Below, piece by piece: positions 1-6,251 of a DNA stretch of 9,104 nt. Below the pieces are notes generated by a model. That model made no database searches. It saw nothing but the letters and a program-made list of their open reading frames with translations, and had not been told where the DNA came from. The stretch is from NCBI GenBank assembly GCA_021793875.1, contig JAJYRX010000049.1, forward strand, positions 1 through 9,104. The letters run 5' to 3'. The stretch comes from Pseudomonadota bacterium (GTDB taxonomy: Bacteria > Pseudomonadota > Gammaproteobacteria > Burkholderiales > Burkholderiaceae_B). The translations under genes were made by a program, and so were the position numbers. Positions within the stretch are counted from its first letter, which is position 1, and the number at the start of each line of letters is the position of its first letter.

Positions 1-74
1 GATCTATAGCGCTCCTGAATGAGCTGGGTTAATTGTTCAATACTTACTGGTACAGGTTTGTTAGTGTTTGTCAT
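1..74 (-). CDS. N-terminal fragment of an unidentified leftward gene
   Basis: An open frame starts with ATG at 74-72 and runs off the left edge after 24 codons (MTNTNKPVPVSIEQL, then TQLIQERYR). A ribosome binding site AGGAC lies 8 bases upstream (87-83), and a good sigma70-like promoter lies at 103-131 on the same strand. These support a real gene rather than a chance frame. The residues VSIEQLTQLI look like a short amphipathic helix after a polar leader. That is too little to assign a family. It is divergent from the aminotransferase at 242 and could be a linked enzyme or a regulator, but nothing visible decides this. Confidence 0.6.
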   Translation of the reverse strand, partial: MTNTNKPVPVSIEQLTQLIQERYR

Positions 75-102
75 GAAAACAAGTCCTATATCTGGACCAC
101 TT

Positions 103-131
103 ATTTTAAAGGTGTATTAAGAGTGTGTAAA
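103..131 (-). promoter_or_regulatory. Sigma70-like promoter of the leftward gene
   Basis: On the minus strand there is a -35 box TTTACA (131-126), a 17-base spacer and a -10 box TAAAAT (108-103). Each box matches 5 of 6 consensus bases. The predicted transcription start, near 96, leaves a leader of about 20 bases that holds the AGGAC ribosome binding site at 87-83. This is the best-matching promoter in the window by eye. Function is inferred from sequence only. Confidence 0.55.
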
Positions 132-178
132 AAGCACAACAAATAAATGGTGCAACACTTGTAAAAAACGTGGTGCTA

Positions 179-206
179 TTGATTTGTTTGTTGAATTGGT
201 TATTAT
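179..206 (+). promoter_or_regulatory. Sigma70-like promoter of the aminotransferase operon
   Basis: A -35 box TTGATT (179-184, 4 of 6 consensus), a 16-base spacer and a -10 box TATTAT (201-206, 5 of 6) predict a start near 213. This fits translation from the ATG at 242. It would place the more upstream in-frame starts (GTG at 170, ATG at 209) outside the transcript or at its very edge. The 11-base sequence TTGTTGAATTG occurs inside the spacer (188-198) and again at 218-228, so a regulator could bind there. Confidence 0.4.
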
Positions 207-228
207 GGATGAAACACTTGTTGAATTG
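188..228. repeat. Direct repeat pair TTGTTGAATTG, possible operator
   Basis: Two exact 11-base copies lie at 188-198 and 218-228, 30 bases apart start to start, or about three helical turns. One sits in the promoter spacer and the other just past the predicted transcription start of the aminotransferase. A second shared word, ACACTTGT, occurs at 155-162 and 214-221. The arrangement resembles tandem operator sites recognised on one face of the DNA. AT-rich intergenic sequence can give such repeats by chance. Confidence 0.3.
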
Positions 229-241
229 TATGGATATCATC

Positions 242-1615
242 ATGACTAACGTCTTTCATCGTCAGCCAAAAAACACACTTCGCCAGGCAATTATTGGCAG
301 AGGGATAGAGGTGTTTGATCAGCACGGCAAAGGTTATATAGACGCGTCGGGTGGAGCTGCAGTTACCTGTCTTGGGCATGGGCATCCTATCGTAACCCAA
401 GCTATAAAAGATCAGCTAGATAGCATTGCATACGTTCATTCGTCATTTTTTACAACCCAGGTAGCCGAAGATCTGGCCAGTTTTTTAGCTCAGAGATCAC
501 CCGGTGACTTGGATCATGTATATTTTTTGTCGGGTGGATCTGAAGCAATCGAGACGGCACTGAAGCTCGCACGCCAGTATTTCGTTGAAATAGGTCAGCC
601 CAACCGTCACATTTTCATTGCGCGCAAACAAAGTTACCACGGTAACACTCTTGGTGCATTATCTGTTGGTGGTAACGTTTGGCGCAGGGAAATGTTTTTG
701 CCGTTGCTTGCTCCAGCTCATTATGTTTCGCCGTGCTATATGTATCGCGACCAGCGTGCACACGAAACAGAAGAGGAGTACGGAGTCAGGCTAGCCAAAG
801 AGTTAGATGAAACCATAAGTAGGTTAGGTTCAGATAATGTAGCAGCGTTTGTTGCAGAGACGGTGGGGGGCGCTACAGCAGGCGTTCTAATGCCGGCCAA
901 GGGATATTTAAAAGCAGTACGTGAGGTTTGCGACAAGCATGGGGTGCTTCTTATACTTGACGAGGTAATGGCGGGTTCAGGTCGCACTGGACATTTATTT
1001 GCTTGTTCGGAGTTTGATGTAATCCCCGACATACTTGCCATGGCTAAGGGTTTGGGTGCGGGTTACCAGGCTATAGGCGCCACTCTTGTCAGTGATCGTA
1101 TTTATCAAGCAATAGTTAATGGTAGCGGGTATTTCCAGCATGGCCATACTTATATGGCACATGCAACTGCATGCGCAGCTTCATTAGCGGTACAACGCTA
1201 TATAGAGCAAGAAAACTTGTTGCAAAATGTACGTGATCGAGGGGCTCAGCTTAAAAATGAGCTCCACCAAGCTTTAGGTGATCATCCTAATGTAGGTGAT
1301 ATACGGGGCACAGGTTTGTTCGTAGGTATAGAGCTTGTTAAAGACAAGGCAACCAAACAGACTCTTGATCCCACAATGAAAGTACATGCCAGCTTAAAAT
1401 CAAGGGGCATGGAAAATGGAATAATGATATACCCTGCTGGTGGTACCGCTGACGGCTATTCAGGTGACCATATACTACTTGCACCGCCATATATATGCAC
1501 AGCAAGTGATATAAGTGAAATAGTCGGACGATTAGTTAAGACCATTGAAGATGTTTTGCCGTCTGGCATAGAAACAAAGTCACATACTCAGCAGTCTGTA
1601 TTGTGCTACACGTAA
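242..1615 (+). CDS. Class III PLP-dependent aminotransferase
   Basis: This 457-residue protein is a fold-type I, class III (omega/ornithine-type) aminotransferase, probably cytoplasmic. Visible motifs, numbered from the ATG at 242, are SGGSEAIETA for the PLP phosphate (from 97), the aromatic-His-Gly YHG (132-134), ILDEVMAGSGRTG with Asp240 for the pyridine nitrogen, MAKGLGAGY with the Schiff-base Lys269, HGHTYMAH (300-307) and RGTGLFVGIE (from 355). Length is normal for the family. The frame is open back to a GTG at 170. I prefer ATG 242 because MTNVFHRQPK looks like a normal start for relatives, and the hydrophobic 24-residue extension lies mostly upstream of the predicted transcript. No clear Shine-Dalgarno precedes 242, so the start is uncertain. 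The substrate is not readable from sequence: an omega-amino acid, diamine or amino-sulfonate donor are all possible. It is followed after 14 bases by a CMD-family gene, so the two are probably cotranscribed. Confidence 0.9.
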   Translation: MTNVFHRQPKNTLRQAIIGRGIEVFDQHGKGYIDASGGAAVTCLGHGHPIVTQAIKDQLDSIAYVHSSFFTTQVAEDLASFLAQRSPGDLDHVYFLSGGSEAIETALKLARQYFVEIGQPNRHIFIARKQSYHGNTLGALSVGGNVWRREMFLPLLAPAHYVSPCYMYRDQRAHETEEEYGVRLAKELDETISRLGSDNVAAFVAETVGGATAGVLMPAKGYLKAVREVCDKHGVLLILDEVMAGSGRTGHLFACSEFDVIPDILAMAKGLGAGYQAIGATLVSDRIYQAIVNGSGYFQHGHTYMAHATACAASLAVQRYIEQENLLQNVRDRGAQLKNELHQALGDHPNVGDIRGTGLFVGIELVKDKATKQTLDPTMKVHASLKSRGMENGIMIYPAGGTADGYSGDHILLAPPYICTASDISEIVGRLVKTIEDVLPSGIETKSHTQQSVLCYT

Positions 1616-1616
1616 A

Positions 1617-1623
1617 AAGGAAG
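1617..1623 (+). promoter_or_regulatory. Ribosome binding site of the CMD-family gene
   Basis: AAGGAAG lies 6 bases before ATG 1630 and begins just after the aminotransferase stop. This fixes the start of the second gene and supports translation from a shared transcript. Confidence 0.65.
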
Positions 1624-1629
1624 TAATAA

Positions 1630-2166
1630 ATGGCTCGTTTGCCTTATGCCGATCTTCATCAAGCAGATATAAAACCTCTTGCAGAGCAAATTGTTGCAGA
1701 GCGAGGTAGCGTTTTAATACTTTATCAGATGCTGTTACACAGCCCAGAGGTTGCCAAAGGTTGGTTAAACCACCTGACTGGTATAAGGCTAAAAAGTGAA
1801 CTGCCTGGTGATATCCGTGAAATGGTAATAATGCGAGTTGCTATTTTAAACCGCGCTTCGTATGAGGCCGATCAGCACGCACCAATAGCACTGAAAGAAG
1901 GCATAACTCAGACCCAATTAGATGAACTTGATAGTTGGCAAACCTCTGCTAGTTTTAATGAAGTTGAGAGAGCAGTATTAGCATATACCGATGCTATGAC
2001 TCTAAACGTGCAAGTTCCTGACTCGATTTTTAACGAAGTTAGTAAACACTTCAACAACAAATTAATAGTAGAGTTAACAGCCACTATCGCCACTTACAAT
2101 ATGGTTTCAAGGTTTCTTGAGGCCTTGCAGATACACTCAGACGATGAGTTAACAGCAAAGCCCTAG
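1630..2166 (+). CDS. Carboxymuconolactone decarboxylase-like (CMD/AhpD fold) protein without cysteines
   Basis: This is a 178-residue, largely helical protein. The core REMVIMRVAILNRASYEADQHAP (from residue 63, with Glu79 and His83) matches the helix that carries the E-x-x-x-H signature of CMD-family proteins. The C-terminal half (ERAVLAYTDAMT, then LIVELTATIATYNMVSRF) matches the second conserved helical pair. There is no cysteine anywhere, so the CxxC redox chemistry of AhpD-type peroxidase partners is excluded. It resembles the decarboxylase-like or uncharacterised branch instead. It lies 14 bases downstream of the aminotransferase, so it may act on a product of that enzyme; this is inference from context. 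The reaction is unknown. Its TAG stop overlaps the stop of the convergent esterase. Confidence 0.85.
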   Translation: MARLPYADLHQADIKPLAEQIVAERGSVLILYQMLLHSPEVAKGWLNHLTGIRLKSELPGDIREMVIMRVAILNRASYEADQHAPIALKEGITQTQLDELDSWQTSASFNEVERAVLAYTDAMTLNVQVPDSIFNEVSKHFNNKLIVELTATIATYNMVSRFLEALQIHSDDELTAKP

Positions 2167-2837
2167 GCTTTTAAGACCTCCACAAGGAAAGCACCAATAT
2201 CAGTAACTTCTTCCATACATACAGAGTGTGGCATGGGGTATTCTTGCCAGGTTACCTGGTAGCCATTGTTAGTTAACCACTTATACGACTCTTTAGCCCT
2301 TTCAATTGGCACCACAGGGTCCATGGTGCCATGTGCCATAAATATACGAGTGCTTTGGTTGGCCGAACTAGACTCGTCAGCCACCTTGTCTAGCAATGGC
2401 AAATAACCCGAAAGACAGACTATACCTGCTAGTTTTTCGTTAAGACGCAAACCGGTGTGTATAGCCATTGCACAACCTTGAGAAAAGCCGGCTAGCACAA
2501 TGTTCTCTGTTGGTATGCCTCTAATATTTTCTCGTGCGACAAGTGCTTTGATTGCCTGCTCAGATTGCCTTATTCCGTTTTCATCTTCGCGTCTAACAAG
2601 GTCGGCAGTGGAAATGTCGTACCATGAACGCATGGCCATACCATTGTTTATAGTGACTGGTTGTATTGGTGCGTTCGGGAATACAAACCGTATAGATGGT
2701 GCCCCTTGTATTGGTAGCTCAGGAACAATAGGCACAAAGTCATTGGCATCAGCACCAAGGCCGTGCATCCATATAATGGCGTGTTTTGGGTCTGGTCCAG
2801 TAGTAATTTCTACACATTCAAGCGTTTCTTGGGTCAT
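2163..2837 (-). CDS. Alpha/beta-hydrolase carboxylesterase (phospholipase/carboxylesterase family)
   Basis: This 224-residue serine hydrolase belongs to the Abhydrolase_2 group (YpfH/EstB/acyl-protein-thioesterase-like). The N-terminal strand leads to the oxyanion-loop motif HGLGADAND (25-33). The nucleophile elbow is GFSQG with Ser119. The acid Asp173 lies in MAHGTMDPVVP, and the base His204 in MPHSVCMEE. The triad is complete and the length is normal. There is no signal peptide, so it should be cytoplasmic and should cleave short-chain esters or thioesters; the physiological substrate is unknown. Its ATG overlaps the darP stop (ATGA at 2837-2834), with AAGGAA about 13 bases upstream inside darP, so translation is probably coupled. 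In many Burkholderiales I recall mog following darP; here that slot holds an esterase. Confidence 0.88.
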   Translation of the reverse strand: MTQETLECVEITTGPDPKHAIIWMHGLGADANDFVPIVPELPIQGAPSIRFVFPNAPIQPVTINNGMAMRSWYDISTADLVRREDENGIRQSEQAIKALVARENIRGIPTENIVLAGFSQGCAMAIHTGLRLNEKLAGIVCLSGYLPLLDKVADESSSANQSTRIFMAHGTMDPVVPIERAKESYKWLTNNGYQVTWQEYPMPHSVCMEEVTDIGAFLVEVLKA

Positions 2838-3376
2838 ATGGATTCCATTATTTCCTTAAGAATCTGGTAAAGCGCACGGTAATGTTTGCGCTGTGGTGTC
2901 TTGTTGCTATCTGGTTCTAAAGCATCATTTTTCTGTTTCTCAGAACGTGCCGCACGTATAGTTGCCCTTAGTTTCTGTATGTCTGTATCAGGATACTCAG
3001 CCAGGAACTCTGTAAGTGCATTATCATCGTTAATAAGCAGATCGCGTAGCGACTCAATCCTATGCATATTTGCTGTATTTTCTTTGGAGCCGTGCTGTCT
3101 TGCTTCTAGCTGGCTCTTTATATGCTTGGAGTCGATTTTTCTAAGAACTTTGCCTACGTACAACATTTGCCTCTTGCGTCCCTCACGTCCGCTGGTATTC
3201 TGAGCCAGGATAATTGCCTCGTATAGTTCAGCAGGAAGGCCCATTTTATTTAATTGTTCGCGAGGTAGCGATATTAATTGTTTACCAAGCTCCCTTAAGG
3301 CTTGTATATCCCTTTTTTGTTGGGATTTATTTGGTCTACCTTCGGCGTTTAAACTGTTTTGTACGATTTCATGCAT
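2834..3376 (-). CDS. darP: Dual-action ribosome assembly protein DarP (YjgA, DUF615)
   Basis: This 180-residue, highly charged helical protein is of the DUF615/YjgA family, known in E. coli to associate with late pre-50S particles and to promote maturation of the 23S peptidyl-transferase region. Diagnostic segments are PNKSQQKRD (15-23), ELGKQLISLP, RKRQMLYVGKVLRKID (67-82), the Arg/Lys-rich central region, and the C-terminal RKHYRALYQILKEI. Start ATG 3376 has no visible Shine-Dalgarno. A TACAAT -10-like box ends only 6 bases upstream, so the mRNA might be almost leaderless. It is divergent from pmbA, an arrangement common in beta- and gammaproteobacteria, and heads a two-gene unit with the esterase. 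Confidence 0.93.
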   Translation of the reverse strand: MHEIVQNSLNAEGRPNKSQQKRDIQALRELGKQLISLPREQLNKMGLPAELYEAIILAQNTSGREGRKRQMLYVGKVLRKIDSKHIKSQLEARQHGSKENTANMHRIESLRDLLINDDNALTEFLAEYPDTDIQKLRATIRAARSEKQKNDALEPDSNKTPQRKHYRALYQILKEIMESI

Positions 3377-3441
3377 AGTGGCATTGTAGTTTATCGATTT
3401 TATTAGCTATTATTATCGTCTTATATTGGAAAGCTAGTTGA
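3377..3441. promoter_or_regulatory. Divergent promoter region between darP and pmbA
   Basis: This AT-rich 65-base gap must serve both genes. Leftward, TACAAT (3388-3383) is a good -10 box for darP but lacks a clear -35. Rightward, TTGTAG (3384-3389), an 18-base spacer and TATTAT (3408-3413) form a weak promoter for pmbA. The two candidates overlap at 3383-3389, so the promoters might interfere with each other. The pmbA ribosome binding site GGAAAG is at 3428-3433, 8 bases before its ATG. Confidence 0.35.
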
Positions 3442-4809
3442 ATGACAAGTAAATCTATTACCCGTTTACCTATATCTAAGAATCAAGAGTTTTTTCGCGA
3501 TATAGCGCATACAGTAATGAAGTATGCTGCTAGTATAGGCGCAAGTGATTCTGTAGTTGAGGTTTCCGAAAGTTGTGGTCTTTCGGTTTCAGTTCGTAAT
3601 CAGAATACAGACACCGTTGAGCAGAATCGAGACCGCGGTGTAACGGTGACCGTATACAACGGCAGTAGTAGAGGTAACGCTTCAACATCAGACTTCTCCG
3701 AGAAGGCTTTAAAGGAAACTGTTGAGGCGGCGTGGCATATTGCTAGATACACGGCGTCCGACCCAGCGGCTGCGCTTCCGGATAAAAGTGTACTAGCTAC
3801 AGAGTTTCCCGACCTGGATTTGTATCATCCTTGGGATATAACCACTGAAGATGCCTTAAACATCGCTCTTAATGCTGAGCAGGCTGCTCTAGAATTCAAT
3901 TCCAACATAAATAACTCAGAGGGTGCTTCACTAGACACTTCAGAGGGTCATTTTGTGCTTGCCAATTCGCAAGGTTTTATGGCGGGCTACCCTTATACTA
4001 GACACAGCATGTTTGTGTCGCCTATTGCGGGTAAGGGTGAAAATATGCAGCGAGATTACTGGTATAGTTCGGCGCGGTCAGGTGCAGATCTACAAACGCC
4101 TGGTGAAATAGGGCGTGTAGCTGCACAAAGAGCAGTTTCTCGTATGGGGGCTCGTAGATTGGGCACTGGTAAGTTTCCTGTGGTTTTTGAGGCTCCACTT
4201 GCTATAGGTTTACTTGGTGCTTTTGTTAGGGCTGCCAGTGGCGGTGCGCTTTATCGCAAGGCCAGCTTTTTACTAGACACAATAAATACCGATATATTTA
4301 GTTCTCATGTGAATATTAGTGAAGACCCTTTTTTATTAAAGGGTATGGGAAGTTCCTCATTTGACAATGAGGGGGTAAAAACCAGCAAAAGAAATATAGT
4401 TGTTGACGGCAACTTACAGTCATATTTTCTATCTAGTTATACAGCACGTAAACTAGGCATGAAAACCACGGGTAATGCAGGCGGGGCTCATAATATAACT
4501 CTATCCTCCAAGCTCACCAGTCCAGAAGATTCTTTAGATACAATTCTAAAAAAAATGGGGAAAGGTTTATTAGTCACTGAGCTAATGGGTCAAGGTATAA
4601 ATATGGTCACGGGCGACTATTCCCGTGGTGCTTTTGGTTACTGGGTGGAAGATGGCGAAATAGCCTATCCTGTACAGGAATTTACTATAGCGGGTAACCT
4701 TACAGAAATGTTTAAAGGTATTGTGGCAATTGGTGCCGATACTATTACTCGCGGTGCATCAACCTCAGGTTCAGTTCTGATTGAACAAATGTCAATTGCA
4801 GGTCAGTGA
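3442..4809 (+). CDS. pmbA: Metalloprotease-related TldE/PmbA protein
   Basis: This 455-residue member of the TldD/PmbA family (peptidase family U62) is close to the length of the E. coli protein. PmbA (TldE) forms a cytoplasmic complex with TldD that trims peptides, including microcin B17 precursor and the CcdA antitoxin in E. coli. The metal-binding HExxxH of TldD is absent here, as expected for the E subunit. Recognisable segments are QNRDRGVTVTVYNGSSRGNA (61-80), the central FPVVFEAPLAIGLLGAF (245-261), GNAGGAHN (344-351), GDYSRGAFGYWVEDG (391-405) and the C-terminal GSVLIEQMSIAGQ. A GGAAAG site supports ATG 3442. No tldD gene lies in this window, which is usual because the partner is often encoded elsewhere. 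No clear terminator follows. Confidence 0.95.
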   Translation: MTSKSITRLPISKNQEFFRDIAHTVMKYAASIGASDSVVEVSESCGLSVSVRNQNTDTVEQNRDRGVTVTVYNGSSRGNASTSDFSEKALKETVEAAWHIARYTASDPAAALPDKSVLATEFPDLDLYHPWDITTEDALNIALNAEQAALEFNSNINNSEGASLDTSEGHFVLANSQGFMAGYPYTRHSMFVSPIAGKGENMQRDYWYSSARSGADLQTPGEIGRVAAQRAVSRMGARRLGTGKFPVVFEAPLAIGLLGAFVRAASGGALYRKASFLLDTINTDIFSSHVNISEDPFLLKGMGSSSFDNEGVKTSKRNIVVDGNLQSYFLSSYTARKLGMKTTGNAGGAHNITLSSKLTSPEDSLDTILKKMGKGLLVTELMGQGINMVTGDYSRGAFGYWVEDGEIAYPVQEFTIAGNLTEMFKGIVAIGADTITRGASTSGSVLIEQMSIAGQ

Positions 4810-4844
4810 TCAATAGCTCGGAACACCTAGGGAATACACCATCG

Positions 4845-4872
4845 TTACAAAATATTGCTTACACGCTATCAT
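4845..4872 (+). promoter_or_regulatory. Possible promoter of the TRAP binding-protein gene
   Basis: In the 163-base gap after pmbA, TTACAA (4845-4850), a 16-base spacer and TATCAT (4867-4872, 5 of 6 consensus) form a candidate promoter. The -35 is weak. An alternative -35, TTGGCA at 4879-4884 (5 of 6), lacks a well-spaced -10; the nearest is TTCAAT at 4904-4909, 19 bases on. A promoter here is expected because the downstream gene is otherwise isolated, but which box is used is unsure. Confidence 0.35.
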
Positions 4873-4880
4873 TAGCTGTT

Positions 4881-4895
4881 GGCAATAGAATTGCC
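4881..4895. repeat. Perfect inverted repeat GGCAAT-AGA-ATTGCC, possible operator
   Basis: Six-base arms (4881-4886 and 4890-4895) flank a 3-base centre. The site begins 8 bases after the TATCAT box, around the predicted transcription start, which is typical of a repressor operator. It has no T-run after it, so it does not look like a terminator for pmbA. Function is inferred from position only. Confidence 0.35.
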
Positions 4896-4972
4896 CTAAT
4901 AGGTTCAATGGCGCTGTGGTTATCAACCATGTATGCGCCTAGTTTCATAAGTACGCCCACAGGAGTCCCCTC

Positions 4973-6070
4973 ATGCAGCGTCGTTCGTTTTTGAAAAAAG
5001 CCGGGTTGGGAGCCGTAGCTGGTACCGCTACGTTGGCCGCGCCAGCAATCGCGCAAGACAACCCTAAAATTAGTTGGAAGATGACATCTTCATATGGGCC
5101 ATCTCTGCCACCCCTTTTCAGCACAGCCCAAATGTTCGTCAAAATGATAGAAGAGGCTACAGGTGGCAACTTCAGCATTCGCTTGTATCCTGGTGGAGAA
5201 ATTGTTCCAGCTTTCGAGGTAATGGATGCAGTTGGAGACGGTACAGTAGAATGCGGTCAAACCGCTTCTTATTACTATTACGGAAAAGATCCAGCCTTTT
5301 GTTTTGATACTGCAGTACCATTCGGTCTTAATGCACGTCAAATGTTTTCCTGGATGTACGAAGGTGATGGTACTAAACTAATGCGCGAGCTCTTTGCTCC
5401 GCGTAACATAGTTCCATTTGCTTTTGGTAATACAGGAACGCAAATGGGTGGTTGGTATCGTAAAGAAATCAAAACGCCCGATGACCTAAAAGGTCTTAAA
5501 ATGCGTACCGCTGGTTTTGCAGGTGAAGTGCTGGCCCGTATGGGTGTTATTCCTCAGCAAGTTCCTCCGGGTGATATCTACCCATCCTTGGAAAAGGGTA
5601 CGCTCGATGCCGTTGAGTTTGTAGGTCCTGTAGATGACGAAGCCCTTGGCCTTCAGAAAGTGGCCAAGTACTACTACACACCAGGTTGGTGGGAAGGTTC
5701 AGCCCAGGTTTCAATGTATGTTAACGATAAAGCTTTTAACGACTTACCTAAGCAGTACCAAAGCCTTATCGAAACAGCATGTCGTGCAGCTGGCCCTAAC
5801 CTTATAGCAAAATACGATGCTCATAATGCTGCCGCATTACGTCGTTTAATTGCCAGTGGTGCTGAGCTAAAACGTTTCTCGCCTGAGGTCATGGAAGCAT
5901 CGTTTAAAGCTTCCAACGAGCTCTACAAAGAGTTCTGCGAAAAAGATGAAATGTTTAAGAAAATTCATGACAACTACATGGCATTCCGCGATGAGGTTGT
6001 TCCATGGTTTGGTGTCGCAGAAGGGTTCTACGATCGCTATCTAGAGCATGCGGTTAAAAACCTAACATAA
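4973..6070 (+). CDS. TRAP transporter periplasmic substrate-binding protein (DctP/TakP-like)
   Basis: This 365-residue extracytoplasmic solute receptor of the tripartite ATP-independent periplasmic family captures an organic acid for a separate DctQM-type permease. The N-terminus MQRRSFLKKAGLG is a twin-arginine-like signal with a hydrophobic run and a likely cleavage after AIA at residue 27. The mature part shows WKMTSSYGPS (from 35), GGEIVPAFEVMDAVGDGTVE (74-93), KMRTAGF with the likely carboxylate-binding Arg178, GDIYPSLEKGTLDAVEFVGP (200-219) and YYYTPGWWEG. The last two resemble 2-oxo-acid/lactate binders such as TakP. That would suggest an alpha-keto or hydroxy acid substrate, but this is inference. 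AGGAG at 4961-4965 fixes the start. Neither neighbour is a TRAP membrane subunit. Codon choice is noticeably more selective (CGT, GGT, ATT/ATC) than in pmbA, hinting at high expression. Confidence 0.93.
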   Translation: MQRRSFLKKAGLGAVAGTATLAAPAIAQDNPKISWKMTSSYGPSLPPLFSTAQMFVKMIEEATGGNFSIRLYPGGEIVPAFEVMDAVGDGTVECGQTASYYYYGKDPAFCFDTAVPFGLNARQMFSWMYEGDGTKLMRELFAPRNIVPFAFGNTGTQMGGWYRKEIKTPDDLKGLKMRTAGFAGEVLARMGVIPQQVPPGDIYPSLEKGTLDAVEFVGPVDDEALGLQKVAKYYYTPGWWEGSAQVSMYVNDKAFNDLPKQYQSLIETACRAAGPNLIAKYDAHNAAALRRLIASGAELKRFSPEVMEASFKASNELYKEFCEKDEMFKKIHDNYMAFRDEVVPWFGVAEGFYDRYLEHAVKNLT

Positions 6071-6089
6071 GGTTAACTACCCATTGCAT

Positions 6090-6114
6090 AAAGGCCGCTT
6101 ATTGCGGCCTTTTT
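6090..6114 (+). terminator. Rho-independent terminator after the TRAP gene
   Basis: A nine-pair stem AAAGGCCGC/GCGGCCTTT (6090-6098 with 6104-6112) has the 5-base loop TTATT. Five T residues run from 6110 to 6114, partly within the stem. It lies 20 bases after the stop and isolates this gene from rplM. The A-run on the 5' side means it may also work weakly in the opposite direction. Confidence 0.9.
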
Positions 6115-6130
6115 CAATTATTACTTCAGC

Positions 6131-6160
6131 TTGAATGTTTTGCTGTTTATGTATTACAAT
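6131..6160 (+). promoter_or_regulatory. Probable promoter of rplM-rpsI
   Basis: TTGAAT (6131-6136), an 18-base spacer and TACAAT (6155-6160, 5 of 6 consensus) lie between the TRAP terminator and rplM. The predicted start, near 6167, gives a leader of about 85 bases. A leader this long could carry regulation of the ribosomal protein operon. Confidence 0.5.
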
Positions 6161-6177
6161 GTCTAGTTCTTTTTTGT

Positions 6178-6225
6178 AGCTATTGTGTACGGACGGGCAG
6201 TTAACAACGTCTTGGCACCTTAGCT
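6178..6225 (+). other. Possible structured leader of rplM mRNA
   Basis: Within the leader, AGCTA (6178-6182) can pair with TAGCT (6221-6225), enclosing GACG (6192-6195) paired with CGTC (6208-6211). The two nested short helices could fold together. In E. coli the rplM leader is a target for L13 autoregulation, so a control structure here is plausible. The helices are short and could be chance. Confidence 0.2.
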
Positions 6226-6251
6226 TTATTTATACTTATTAGGAACCCATC

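Noticed and set aside
170..241. N-terminal extension of the aminotransferase from GTG 170, with a hydrophobic run that looks like a membrane segment
   Set aside because: No ribosome binding site precedes it, most of it lies upstream of or within the predicted promoter, and class III aminotransferases are cytoplasmic.
736..1041. A 101-codon minus-strand frame inside the aminotransferase
   Set aside because: It is antisense to conserved PLP-binding sequence, and I see neither a ribosome binding site nor a known domain.
2500..3203. Frames on the plus strand opposite the esterase and darP (2500-2859 and 2886-3203)
   Set aside because: They are antisense to two well-recognised genes, and their composition (many Ser, Cys, Leu) is typical of shadow frames.
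4806..4994. A 62-codon frame whose GTG overlaps the pmbA stop and which has a hydrophobic middle part
   Set aside because: It covers the candidate promoter, the palindrome and the ribosome binding site of the TRAP gene and runs into that gene. It resembles no family I know, and its AGG is too close to the GTG.
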